Below are positions 1-6,373 of a stretch of 7,559 bases of DNA, piece by piece; the first letter of the stretch is position 1; each line of letters opens with the position of its first letter. Both the position numbers and the translations under genes were made by a program. The stretch is from DASSBG01 sp964583865 (GTDB lineage Bacteria; Pseudomonadota; Gammaproteobacteria; Xanthomonadales; Rhodanobacteraceae), in assembly GCA_964583865.1 (NCBI GenBank), contig CAZOXZ010000119.1:1-7559 (forward strand). The letters are read 5' to 3'. The notes below the pieces were generated by a model, which saw only the letters and a list, made by a program, of their open reading frames with translations, did not search any database and had not been told where the DNA came from.

Positions 1-553
1 CGCGGTCGCGCAGATGGCGCACGATGCGCTGGATCTCCCCAACCGAAATGGGATCGACACCGGCAAAGGGCCAGGCCAGCAGCATGAAACGTGGCGCCAG
101 CGCCAGGGCGCGGGCGATCTCGACGCGCCGGCGCTCGCCACCGGACAGGCTGATCCCTTTCTGGTCGGCCAGGTGGGTGATCTTCAATTCGTCCATGAGG
201 TCGGCCAGCAGGTCGTCGCGCTGTGAGCGCTTGATGTCGCGCCGCAGCTCCAGCACAGCGAGGATGTTGTCGGCCACGCTCAGGCGGCGGAACACCGATG
301 GCTCCTGTGGCAGGTAGCCCAGGCCCATGCGCGCGCGCGCATGCATCGGCAGGCCGGTAATGTCGCGTTGGTCCAGCCGGATGCTGCCGGCATCGGCCTG
401 GATCAGGCCCACCACCATGTAGAAGCAGGTCGTCTTGCCGGCGCCATTCGGGCCCAGCAGACCGACGACCTCGCCCTGATTCACCTCAAAGCTGAAGTGC
501 GTGACGATGGCACGCGAGCGGAAGCTCTTTTTCAGGCCGGTGGCGCGCAGCAT
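1..553 (-). CDS. lptB: LptB, LPS export ABC transporter ATPase (3' end outside window; Walker B Asp-Glu replaced by Ala-Trp)
   Basis: Cytoplasmic ATPase of the LptB2FGC complex, which extracts LPS from the inner membrane and pushes it along the LptC-LptA bridge. The ATG directly follows the lptA stop (TGAATG). The first 184 residues are present (E. coli LptB has 241); the H-loop lies beyond the edge. Seen: Walker A GPNGAGKTT at residues 34-42, Q-loop YLPQE at 80-84, the LptB-typical FRRLSV at 88-93, signature LSGGERRRVEIARALA from 136, and D-loop AGVDP at 164-168. Odd: the Walker B end reads MLLAWPFAGVDP. Residues 160-161 are Ala-Trp (codons gcc tgg, plus-strand 71-76) where the family has Asp-Glu (E. 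coli D162/E163). This removes the Mg-binding Asp and the catalytic Glu with no frameshift. From family knowledge such a protein may bind ATP poorly and should not hydrolyse it. Gene identity is certain; activity is doubtful. It is the last gene of the kdsD-kdsC-lptCAB cluster seen here. Confidence 0.95.
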   Translation of the reverse strand, partial: MLRATGLKKSFRSRAIVTHFSFEVNQGEVVGLLGPNGAGKTTCFYMVVGLIQADAGSIRLDQRDITGLPMHARARMGLGYLPQEPSVFRRLSVADNILAVLELRRDIKRSQRDDLLADLMDELKITHLADQKGISLSGGERRRVEIARALALAPRFMLLAWPFAGVDPISVGEIQRIVRHLRDR

Positions 554-1081
554 TCAACCGTCGTCCTGCTGGCGCGGCTCGAGCGTCAGATGAACCCGGC
601 CCGGGCCATTCGAGCGGCCCTGGATGGCGCCGGTCGAGGGATGGTAGACCAGGTGCGCGCCGCTGAAAGTGCCACGTCCGGGTTGCTCGACGTGCGCTTG
701 CTTGCTGAGGATGATGGTGTCGCCATTGACCTGATAATCAATCTCGGCGGCGCGGGCCTGCATCAGGCTGCCATCATCCATGCGCTGTTGCAGCCTGGCC
801 GGGTCACCGGTGAGGACAATGCGCTCGACCTTGCCGGCGGCGTTGCTGTGGGCCACGGCGCTGGCCGCCACGGCTTCGAGGCTGCCCTGGATGATGCGGA
901 CGTTGCCGGTCAGCACGGTGCGTCCGTGGTCACGGGACGCCTCGAAGTGGTCGGCGGTCACTTCGATGGGCTGATCGCGGTCGCCCTGGCGGGCAGACAA
1001 GGGCAGGGCCGCGAGCAGCAGCACGCAAGCCAGCAGGACGGCACTGCCGGGATGGTTACGGATGGAAGGTGCCATGGACAT
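554..1081 (-). CDS. lptA: LptA, periplasmic LPS transport bridge protein
   Basis: Periplasmic protein whose beta-jellyroll units stack to form the hydrophobic groove carrying LPS from LptC to the outer-membrane LptD/E complex. With this start it has 175 residues (E. coli 185). A Sec signal peptide is visible: Arg-8, a hydrophobic core about 13-28, and likely cleavage after LSA near residue 30. The mature part begins DQPIEVTADHFE and follows the OstA/LptA pattern (TGNVRIIQG, then DGSLMQARAAEIDYQ and GDTIILSKQAHV). The start at 1081 is preferred because a GGAG (plus-strand complement at 1092-1095) lies 10 bases upstream; an ATG two codons later (1075) is an alternative. The 5' end overlaps lptC by 26 bases and the TGA abuts the lptB ATG, so translation is probably coupled. 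The C-terminal tail is short and ends soon after the last beta strand. Confidence 0.93.
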   Translation of the reverse strand: MSMAPSIRNHPGSAVLLACVLLLAALPLSARQGDRDQPIEVTADHFEASRDHGRTVLTGNVRIIQGSLEAVAASAVAHSNAAGKVERIVLTGDPARLQQRMDDGSLMQARAAEIDYQVNGDTIILSKQAHVEQPGRGTFSGAHLVYHPSTGAIQGRSNGPGRVHLTLEPRQQDDG

Positions 1082-1592
1082 CGGCAAGCAGCTCCAGGGT
1101 ATGTCGGGTGAGATCAACACGCATGCCGACACCGGCAAGGGTACGGCCAGGTTGGCGGATGTGGGTCAGGGCATCGGTCATTGCCTGCCTCTTGCCGGGC
1201 CATGCCGTGAGGTGATCGGTGACGATACGTGTTTGGGCATCATTTTGCAGGACCACGCCGGCGGAAAGCTTCAGCGTATCACCGTCGCTGTTGATCCAGC
1301 CCAGCCCGGCCTCACCGAACCAGTCCATTGTCGGCCCGCCGGGCACGCGAAACTGTGGTTTGGTGATGAACAGGGCGCCGTCGGCATTACGGCGCTGCAG
1401 CTGGGGCGCTTGCACGCGCAGCGCGATGGTCCCGTTGCTGTTCAGCAGCTCCAGCGAAAAATTGTCCAGCGAATAGCCGGAACGCGGCGGGCCCTGGACC
1501 TGCGGCGGCTCGCTTTTCGGCGTCAGCCACCACAACAGCAACTGGCTTGCGGCCACCAGCAGTCCAATCGCGGCCACGCGATACCAGTTCAC
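1056..1592 (-). CDS. lptC: LptC, inner-membrane-anchored LPS transport protein
   Basis: Bitopic protein that links the LptB2FG transporter to LptA and passes LPS along the periplasmic bridge. It has 178 residues (E. coli 191). An N-terminal membrane anchor spans about residues 5-23 (VAAIGLLVAASQLLLWWL), followed by a periplasmic LptC/DUF1239 domain. Family features include the YSLDNFSLELLNSNG segment near 40, the GWINSDGDTLKLSAGV region mid-protein, and the C-terminal GVGMRVDLTRHTLELLADV (E. coli has a matching GVGMRADL). The start codon is GTG, overlapping the kdsC stop as GTGA, with a weak GGA about 9 bases upstream; this is the natural start because the anchor follows immediately. TAA stop lies inside lptA. 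Sequence identity in this family is low, so the call also leans on position between kdsC and lptA. Confidence 0.9.
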   Translation of the reverse strand: MNWYRVAAIGLLVAASQLLLWWLTPKSEPPQVQGPPRSGYSLDNFSLELLNSNGTIALRVQAPQLQRRNADGALFITKPQFRVPGGPTMDWFGEAGLGWINSDGDTLKLSAGVVLQNDAQTRIVTDHLTAWPGKRQAMTDALTHIRQPGRTLAGVGMRVDLTRHTLELLADVHGTFHP

Positions 1593-2167
1593 AGCCAGTG
1601 TTCCAGCTCGTCGGCGTACTTCTCCTGGGCGGCCAGGATCATGTCGCAGACCTCGCGCGCGGCACCGTGGCCACCGCCAAGCGTCGTCCGCCAGTCGACC
1701 CAGTCATCCAGCGCCGGGTGAGCGTCGGCCACGGCCACGGCCAGGCCTGCGGTTCGCAGTGCCGGCAGGTCGGTGAGGTCATCGCCGACAAAGGCGCAGG
1801 CATCGGGCGTCAGGCCAAGTGCCTGCAACAGTTCCTGCAGGCAGGCGCGCTTGTCGGTCTGTCCCTGGTAAAGATGGGTGATGCCCAGGTGCTCGGCTCG
1901 CAGCGCCAGGGCGTGGCTGATACCGGCGCTGATGAATGCCACCTCGATGCCGTGCGCCTGCACCCGCTTCAGGCCGAGACCATCGCGCGCGTGGAAAACC
2001 CGCGACTGGCGACCGTCGCCGGCAAAATGCAGGCTGCCATCGGTCAGGGTGCCGTCGACGTCGAAGGCGACCAAGCGTACACGCCGGGCCTGCTGCCGGA
2101 CGGCGTCCGGCACGGCTGCCAGGAGCCTGTGCTGGATGTGTGTCGGGTCCGTGGGTGCCTGGTCCAT
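1589..2167 (-). CDS. kdsC: KdsC, 3-deoxy-D-manno-octulosonate 8-phosphate phosphatase
   Basis: HAD-superfamily (type C0, capless) phosphatase that hydrolyses Kdo-8-phosphate to Kdo and phosphate, the third step of Kdo synthesis, as a cytoplasmic tetramer. 192 residues (E. coli 188). Motif I FDVDGTLTDG has nucleophile Asp36 and acid/base Asp38; motif III Lys106 is in the QGQTDK stretch; motif IV GDDLTD is at 128-133; the C-terminal GGGHGAAREVCDMIL matches the family tail. Odd: the motif II loop reads FISAGIS (Ser80, Ala81, Gly82), where the family normally has I-[TS]-[GA]-R; the arginine is glycine (codon GGT, complement of 1922-1924). The ATG at 2167 was chosen by homology. An in-frame GTG at 2194 overlapping the kdsD stop (GTGA) is possible and would add 9 residues; neither has a clear ribosome-binding site. 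The stop overlaps lptC. Confidence 0.93.
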   Translation of the reverse strand: MDQAPTDPTHIQHRLLAAVPDAVRQQARRVRLVAFDVDGTLTDGSLHFAGDGRQSRVFHARDGLGLKRVQAHGIEVAFISAGISHALALRAEHLGITHLYQGQTDKRACLQELLQALGLTPDACAFVGDDLTDLPALRTAGLAVAVADAHPALDDWVDWRTTLGGGHGAAREVCDMILAAQEKYADELEHWL

Positions 2168-2190
2168 GGTCGGGGAAGCAGCGAAAACCG

Positions 2191-3207
2191 TCACACCACG
2201 CGTGCGCGCAGCAGGTCGTGGATGTTCAGTGCGCCGACAACATGGCGATTGCTGTCGACCACCAGCAAGGCATGGACCTTGTGCGTTTCCATCAGCTGCG
2301 CGGCCTGGGCTGCCAGCTTGCCGGGGCCGATGGTCTTGGGCTCGGGGTTCATCTGGCCGGTCACCGGCGTGGTTCGAAGATCCACACCACAATCGTCCAG
2401 GGCGCGGCGCAGGTCTCCGTCGGTGAAGATGCCGACCAGCCGTTGCTGTTCGTCGACCACCGCGGTCATGCCGAGGCCCTTCTGGCTCATTTCCACCAGC
2501 GCTTGGCTGAGCGTGGCATCCGCCGGCACCTGTGGAATGTCCTCGTCCTTGTGCATGATGTCGTCGATGTGCAGCAGCAAGCGCCGTCCCAGCGAGCCGG
2601 CCGGGTGCGAGCGCGCGAAGTCCTCGGCGGTGAAACCGCGCGCTTCCAGCAGGGCCACGGCCAGGGCATCACCCATCACCAGCGTGGCGGTGGTGCTGGA
2701 TGTTGGTGCAAGGCCCAGCGGACAGGCTTCGCTGTCGACGCTGACGTCGAGGTGGACATCGGCCTCGCGTGCCAGCTTGGAACGCGGGTTGCCGGTCATC
2801 GCCACCAATGGCGTGTTCTGACGCTTGATCGTCGGCAAGATGGCCAGCACTTCCTCGCTCTGGCCGGAGTGCGACAGGGCCAGCAGCACGTCGTCGCCGG
2901 TGATCATGCCGAGGTCGCCGTGGCTGGCTTCGCCGGCATGCACGAAAAACGAGGCTGTGCCTGTCGAAGCCAGGGTCGCGGCGACCTTGCGGCCGATATG
3001 CCCGGACTTGCCCATGCCCGTGACCACCACGCGGCCGGGGCATTGCCACATCAGGCGACAGGCGGCATGAAAGTTGCTGTCGATGCGGTCGCGCAGGGCG
3101 GCAATGGCCCGCGCTTCGTTGTCGATCACATCCAGGGCGCTGCGCCGGATGGTGGCGTGGTCGAGCCCGTCGGCTATGGACCGGATGGCTGTGGCACGGG
3201 CTTCCAT
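2191..3207 (-). CDS. kdsD: KdsD, D-arabinose 5-phosphate isomerase
   Basis: Converts ribulose 5-phosphate to arabinose 5-phosphate, the precursor of Kdo for LPS. 338 residues (E. coli KdsD 328). It has an N-terminal SIS sugar-isomerase domain (about 40-210) and two C-terminal CBS domains (about 215-270 and 280-338). Seen: GMGKSGHIGRK with Lys67, SHSGQSEEV with Glu119, SEACPLGLAPTSSTTATLVM with Glu160, and RSHPAGSLGR with His201. These match E. coli K59, E111, E152 and H193 with a constant offset of 8, so the active site is complete. The start is the ATG at 3207, preceded by GGAG (complement of 3213-3216) five bases upstream; upstream in-frame ATGs would add 19 unconserved residues. It is first in the kdsD-kdsC-lptCAB unit and divergent from ibaG-murA. 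Full length plus CBS domains and this context favour KdsD over the paralogue GutQ. Confidence 0.95.
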   Translation of the reverse strand: MEARATAIRSIADGLDHATIRRSALDVIDNEARAIAALRDRIDSNFHAACRLMWQCPGRVVVTGMGKSGHIGRKVAATLASTGTASFFVHAGEASHGDLGMITGDDVLLALSHSGQSEEVLAILPTIKRQNTPLVAMTGNPRSKLAREADVHLDVSVDSEACPLGLAPTSSTTATLVMGDALAVALLEARGFTAEDFARSHPAGSLGRRLLLHIDDIMHKDEDIPQVPADATLSQALVEMSQKGLGMTAVVDEQQRLVGIFTDGDLRRALDDCGVDLRTTPVTGQMNPEPKTIGPGKLAAQAAQLMETHKVHALLVVDSNRHVVGALNIHDLLRARVV

Positions 3208-3430
3208 GGACTCTCCGTTCAGGGTTGTCGGACAAGGCGACGACATCATGGCACCAGTTGCCACGCGCGACGAAACATTCCGTCAGCCGTGCAAACTGGG
3301 TACCATGGGCGCCTATTCTACTGTATCCACCAGCGTGACGGGGCCTGGCGCGACGCGGCATGAGCGTTTGTTCAGCTGTCGCTTGCCCGCCTTCTGCCAT
3401 TGTCGGCCGTCACCCCAGACCAGGAAAATC
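3208..3430. promoter_or_regulatory. Divergent intergenic region between kdsD and ibaG-murA
   Basis: These 223 bases separate two divergent envelope operons and should hold promoters for both. I see no supported ORF in it. The most promoter-like patch is an AT-rich island at about 3312-3328 (cctattctactgtatcc) in otherwise GC-rich DNA. It contains -10-like hexamers on both strands: TATTCT at 3314-3319 and TACTGT at 3319-3324 on plus; TAGAAT (complement of 3315-3320) and TACAGT (complement of 3320-3325) on minus. No convincing -35 box lies at the usual spacing for any of them, so promoter placement is inference. The kdsD and ibaG ribosome-binding sites sit at the two ends (GGAG complement 3213-3216; AGGA 3422-3425). 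Confidence 0.4.
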
Positions 3431-3664
3431 ATGGACGCCAAAACCATCGAGGCGACAATCGCGCAAGCCCTGTCCGATGCCGACGTCAGCGTGACCAGCG
3501 ACGACGGCGTACATTTCCACGCTCGCGTGGTCAGCCCGGATTTCATCGGCAAGGCACCGTTGGCACGCCACCGGCTGGTCTTCGCGACCCTCGGTGACAG
3601 TATCGGCGGTGACATTCATGCGCTGAGCCTGTCCACGCACACGCCTGACGAAGTCGAGGCCTGA
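3431..3664 (+). CDS. ibaG: IbaG/BolA-family protein
   Basis: Small cytoplasmic BolA-fold protein of 77 residues. The family partners with monothiol glutaredoxins and takes part in iron-sulfur cluster handling; E. coli IbaG (YrbA) is also linked to acid stress and is encoded next to murA. Seen: an N-terminal helix (AKTIEATIAQALSDADV), then a strand with HFHARVVSPDFIGKAPLARHRLVF, and the C-terminal IHALSLSTHTPDE. The conserved RHR histidine (residue 47) of the BolA signature and the HAL-x-TPDE tail are present. The start is supported by AGGA at 3422-3425 five bases upstream. Six bases separate the stop from murA, so the two are probably co-transcribed. Odd: the tail ends TPDEVEA without the Trp often seen after TP-E in relatives. 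IbaG is favoured over BolA because of its short length and the murA neighbour. Confidence 0.88.
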   Translation: MDAKTIEATIAQALSDADVSVTSDDGVHFHARVVSPDFIGKAPLARHRLVFATLGDSIGGDIHALSLSTHTPDEVEA

Positions 3665-3670
3665 CGCGCC

Positions 3671-4930
3671 ATGGCCCGAATTGTCATCAATGGCGGTGGA
3701 CCGCTGACCGGCGACGTGCGCATCTCCGGCGCCAAGAATGCCGTCCTGCCGATTCTCGCCGCGACCCTGCTGGCCGACGAGCCGGTGTGCGTCGGCAATG
3801 TGCCGCATCTGCATGATGTCACCACGACCATGGAGTTGCTGGGGCAAATGGGCGTGGAGCTGATCATCGACGAGCGCATGCAGATCCATGTCGATCCGCG
3901 GCCCGCGAACAAATATTTTGCACCCTACGACCTGGTCAAGACCATGCGCGCATCGATCCTGGTGTTGGGACCGCTGGTGGCACGTTTTGGTCAGGCCGAA
4001 GTGTCGCTGCCGGGTGGCTGTGCCATTGGCTCGCGTCCGGTTGATCAGCATATCCACGGCTTGCGCCTGATGGGCGCCGATGTCGTGGTCGAAAACGGTT
4101 ACATCAAGGCCTCGGCGGACCGCTTGCAGGGCACGCGCATTGCCATGGACATGGTCACCGTCACCGGCACCGAGAACCTGATGATGGCGGCGACCCTGGC
4201 CAAGGGCACGACCATCATCGAGAACGCCGCCCAGGAGCCGGAGGTGGTGGACCTGGCCGCCTGCCTCAACAGCATGGGTGCCCAGGTCGAGGGTGCCGGC
4301 TCATCGACCATCGTCATTCATGGCGTGGAGCGCCTGCATGGCACGCATTACGAGGTGCTGCCCGATCGCATCGAGACCGGAACCTTCCTCGTGGCCGCGG
4401 CCATGACCGGGGGCCATGTGCGCACGCGCAATGCCCGCCCGCGAACGCTGGATGCGGTGCTGTCCAAGCTGGATGAGGCCGGTGCCTGCATCAACATGGG
4501 CGAGGACTGGATCGAGCTGGACATGGAAGGCCGCCGCCCGCGGGCAGTGAATGTGACCACCGCGCCGTACCCGGCTTTCCCGACGGACATGCAGGCGCAG
4601 TTCACTGCCCTCAATTGCGTTGCCGAGGGCGTGGGCGTGGTCACCGAGACGGTCTTCGAGAACCGCTTCATGCACGCACACGAGTTGCGCCGTCTGGGGG
4701 CTGATATCCAGCTTGAGAGCAACACCGTCATCGTCCATGGCGTACCCGAGATGACCGGTGCGCCGATGATGGCCACGGACTTGCGCGCGTCGGCGTCGCT
4801 GGTGCTGGCCGGGCTGGTCGCCAATGGCCAGACCGTCATCGATCGCATCTACCACATCGATCGTGGCTACGAGAACATCGAGGAGAAACTGGGCGGGCTC
4901 GGCGCACACATCCGCCGCCTGCCGAATTGA
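3671..4930 (+). CDS. murA: MurA, UDP-N-acetylglucosamine 1-carboxyvinyltransferase
   Basis: Cytoplasmic enzyme that transfers enolpyruvate from PEP to UDP-GlcNAc, the first committed step of peptidoglycan synthesis and the target of fosfomycin. 419 residues, the same as E. coli MurA, forming two inside-out alpha/beta domains. Catalytic residues seen: Lys22-Asn23 in ISGAKNAVLPIL, Arg93 in KTMRASI, Cys117 in PGGCAIGSRPVDQH, Asp306 in FPTDMQAQF, and Arg398 in YHIDRGYENIE. Cys117 is the residue alkylated by fosfomycin, so the enzyme is predicted sensitive (some bacteria carry Asp here and are resistant). The start is six bases after the ibaG stop, with GAGG about 11 bases upstream inside ibaG. 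Codon use and conservation are uniform with no disruption. It converges with the DUF3108 gene downstream. Confidence 0.98.
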   Translation: MARIVINGGGPLTGDVRISGAKNAVLPILAATLLADEPVCVGNVPHLHDVTTTMELLGQMGVELIIDERMQIHVDPRPANKYFAPYDLVKTMRASILVLGPLVARFGQAEVSLPGGCAIGSRPVDQHIHGLRLMGADVVVENGYIKASADRLQGTRIAMDMVTVTGTENLMMAATLAKGTTIIENAAQEPEVVDLAACLNSMGAQVEGAGSSTIVIHGVERLHGTHYEVLPDRIETGTFLVAAAMTGGHVRTRNARPRTLDAVLSKLDEAGACINMGEDWIELDMEGRRPRAVNVTTAPYPAFPTDMQAQFTALNCVAEGVGVVTETVFENRFMHAHELRRLGADIQLESNTVIVHGVPEMTGAPMMATDLRASASLVLAGLVANGQTVIDRIYHIDRGYENIEEKLGGLGAHIRRLPN

Positions 4931-4958
4931 CCAGGTGAATAATGCAGGCTCCCGGGGC
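4931..4958. other. Convergent gap between murA and the DUF3108 gene
   Basis: Only 28 bases separate two tail-to-tail stops. I see no strong hairpin followed by a T-run on either strand, only a short, imperfect GC-rich patch (ggctcccggggctc at 4948-4961, running into the DUF3108 stop). Transcripts from the two sides may overlap, or termination may be Rho-dependent; this is inference. Confidence 0.4.
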
Positions 4959-5672
4959 TCAATCGACCGGTTGTGCCAGTCCCGCGTCCTGCTCGAAAGC
5001 CCGTAGTTGCAGGCTGTACTCGCCGTGCTTCAGTTGCACCGGCAGGGCATAGCGGCCGGGAACATACCAGGCGATGAAATGCTTGCCCGGATCGGTGCGC
5101 TCCAGGCGAATGGCGGCATGCGTGCCGGCCGGGCCGGTGATGGTCTCCGGGCCGGTGATGCGGAAGTGCTGCGCTTCGACCTGGTTGCGCGTGGTGACGC
5201 GGATGGCAAGTTCGCGTGTCGCCGGGGCCGCCTCCAGACGCCAGCCCAGCAGCAGGGCAAGCATATGCTTGTCGACAAGGCCGGGCACGGCCGCATAGGT
5301 CGCTTCGGTGCCGTCGTCGACCACGTGCACCTGCATGCCTGGCCAGTCGACATCAACCTGCCGGCGGCGTTCGGTGAGGCGAGAGTCGAGGTGATAACGG
5401 TACTGCAGCACTTCCGGCTGGCCGTGCTGCAGACGAAAGCGCGAGGATTCCCGGACGCTCAGGCCGGCCAGGCTTGCCAGCCCGCGCGTGGCTTCCATCG
5501 CGGTGCTGAAGCTCCAGTTCTCGCCGTCGCGCTGCAGGCGCATGACCGACGTGCCTGCCGGTTTGCCGGATTTCAGCACGTTGTAGCGGGCCACAAAGGC
5601 ATGCGGCGTGACCGCAGCCGCCGCAGAAGACAGCAACACGCCAAGCAGCAACAATGGCAACAGGATTCTCAT
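4959..5672 (-). CDS. DUF3108 domain-containing exported protein
   Basis: Protein of unknown function, 237 residues. It has a clear Sec signal peptide (MRILLPLLLLGVLLSSAAAA, cleavage expected near residue 19-20), so the mature chain should be periplasmic. The remainder resembles the DUF3108 family: an early FVARYNVLKSGKPAGTSVMR strand pair, a central FRLQHGQPEVLQYRYHLDSR segment, and a C-terminal FIAWYVPGRYALPVQLKHGE motif typical of the family end. I see no catalytic motif, lipobox or extra membrane segment. Its ATG overlaps the purN stop (ATGA), so it is probably translated from the purM-purN message. The same placement next to purN is, to my knowledge, common in gammaproteobacteria, but a functional link to purine synthesis is unproven. 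Confidence 0.85.
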   Translation of the reverse strand: MRILLPLLLLGVLLSSAAAAVTPHAFVARYNVLKSGKPAGTSVMRLQRDGENWSFSTAMEATRGLASLAGLSVRESSRFRLQHGQPEVLQYRYHLDSRLTERRRQVDVDWPGMQVHVVDDGTEATYAAVPGLVDKHMLALLLGWRLEAAPATRELAIRVTTRNQVEAQHFRITGPETITGPAGTHAAIRLERTDPGKHFIAWYVPGRYALPVQLKHGEYSLQLRAFEQDAGLAQPVD

Positions 5673-6373
5673 GACCCGCCAGCTTGGCCGGACGGAGCTG
5701 AATGCAGGCCCAAGCCGTCCTTGCCGAGCAACAGCGGCCGGTCCAGCAGCCGGCCATGGAAAACCGGCCCTTGTGCTGCCCAGACCAGCGCCCTGTCGGC
5801 GATGATTGCAACCACGGCGCTCAGCAAACGATGCTCCAGCGGCAACAGCCGGGCCGCGAGGCTGGCGGCGTCATCGTCGGCGCGGACGTCCATGCGGACC
5901 TGGGCAATCAGCGGCCCGCCGTCCAGCTCGGCGGTGACGAAGTGCACGCTGGCGCCGTGTTCTCGCTCACCGGCGTCCAGTACGCGCTGGTGGGTATGCA
6001 GGCCGCGATGGCGCGGCAGCAGCGAGGGATGGATGTTGATGATGCGGCCCTGCCAGCCTTGCAGTGCGGTGGCGGAGAGAACACGCATGTAGCCCGCCAG
6101 GACCACGATTTCAGCGCCATGCGCAGCGGCGGCATCCAGCAGCGCGGCATCATGGCTGGCACGGTCGGGGAAGTCGTGCGGGTCAAGATGCAGGCTGGGT
6201 ATGCCGTGACCGGCGGCGCGCTGCAGTGCCTGCGCATCGGCCTTGTTGCTGCCCACCAGCACCAACTCGATGTTGGCCTCGCCGCGATCACGTGCCGCCA
6301 CCAGGGCTTCCAGATTGCTGCCGCGTCCGGAGGCCAGTACCGCCACCCGCATCGGCTCGGACAGCTGCCGCAT
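5669..6373 (-). CDS. purN: PurN, phosphoribosylglycinamide formyltransferase (GART)
   Basis: Transfers a formyl group from 10-formyltetrahydrofolate to glycinamide ribonucleotide, the third step of de novo IMP synthesis, in the cytoplasm. 234 residues with this start (E. coli 212). Seen: N-terminal phosphate-binding VLASGRGSNLEAL at 12-24, VVLAGYMRVLS at 90-100, catalytic Asn113 and His115 in INIHPSLLP, GLHTHQRVL, and catalytic Asp151 in TAELDGGPLIAQ. All three key residues (E. coli N106, H108, D144) are present. The ATG at 6373 overlaps the purM stop as TGATG, suggesting coupled reinitiation; an ATG seven codons later (6352) begins exactly at the conserved MRVAVLASG and is a good alternative. 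Neither has a clear Shine-Dalgarno sequence. The C-terminal tail of about 20 residues (KDGLGLHSAPSGQAGGS) looks unconserved. The stop overlaps the DUF3108 start. Confidence 0.95.
   Translation of the reverse strand: MRQLSEPMRVAVLASGRGSNLEALVAARDRGEANIELVLVGSNKADAQALQRAAGHGIPSLHLDPHDFPDRASHDAALLDAAAAHGAEIVVLAGYMRVLSATALQGWQGRIINIHPSLLPRHRGLHTHQRVLDAGEREHGASVHFVTAELDGGPLIAQVRMDVRADDDAASLAARLLPLEHRLLSAVVAIIADRALVWAAQGPVFHGRLLDRPLLLGKDGLGLHSAPSGQAGGS

Noticed and set aside
1..553. lptB as a frameshifted pseudogene
   Set aside because: The frame is open throughout the visible 184 codons and all motifs except the Walker B Asp-Glu are intact, so a point-altered CDS fits better than a decayed pseudogene.
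1547..2821. Long plus-strand open frame of 424 codons opposite lptC, kdsC and kdsD
   Set aside because: It is antisense to three clearly conserved genes and has no recognisable domain, and its composition (Arg/Ser/Pro rich) is typical of GC-rich shadow frames.
2800..2880. KdsD reads SHSGQSEE instead of SNSGESSE, looking at first like a lost catalytic Glu
   Set aside because: Alignment shows the catalytic Glu (E. coli E111) corresponds to Glu119, which is present; the His and Gln positions vary in the family.
1936..3363. Long plus-strand open frame of 475 codons opposite kdsC and kdsD
   Set aside because: It is a shadow of well-supported minus-strand genes, with Arg/His/Gly-rich low-information sequence and no family motif.
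4940..4965. Possible bidirectional terminator between murA and the DUF3108 gene
   Set aside because: Only a short imperfect GC-rich inverted patch with no T-run on either strand.
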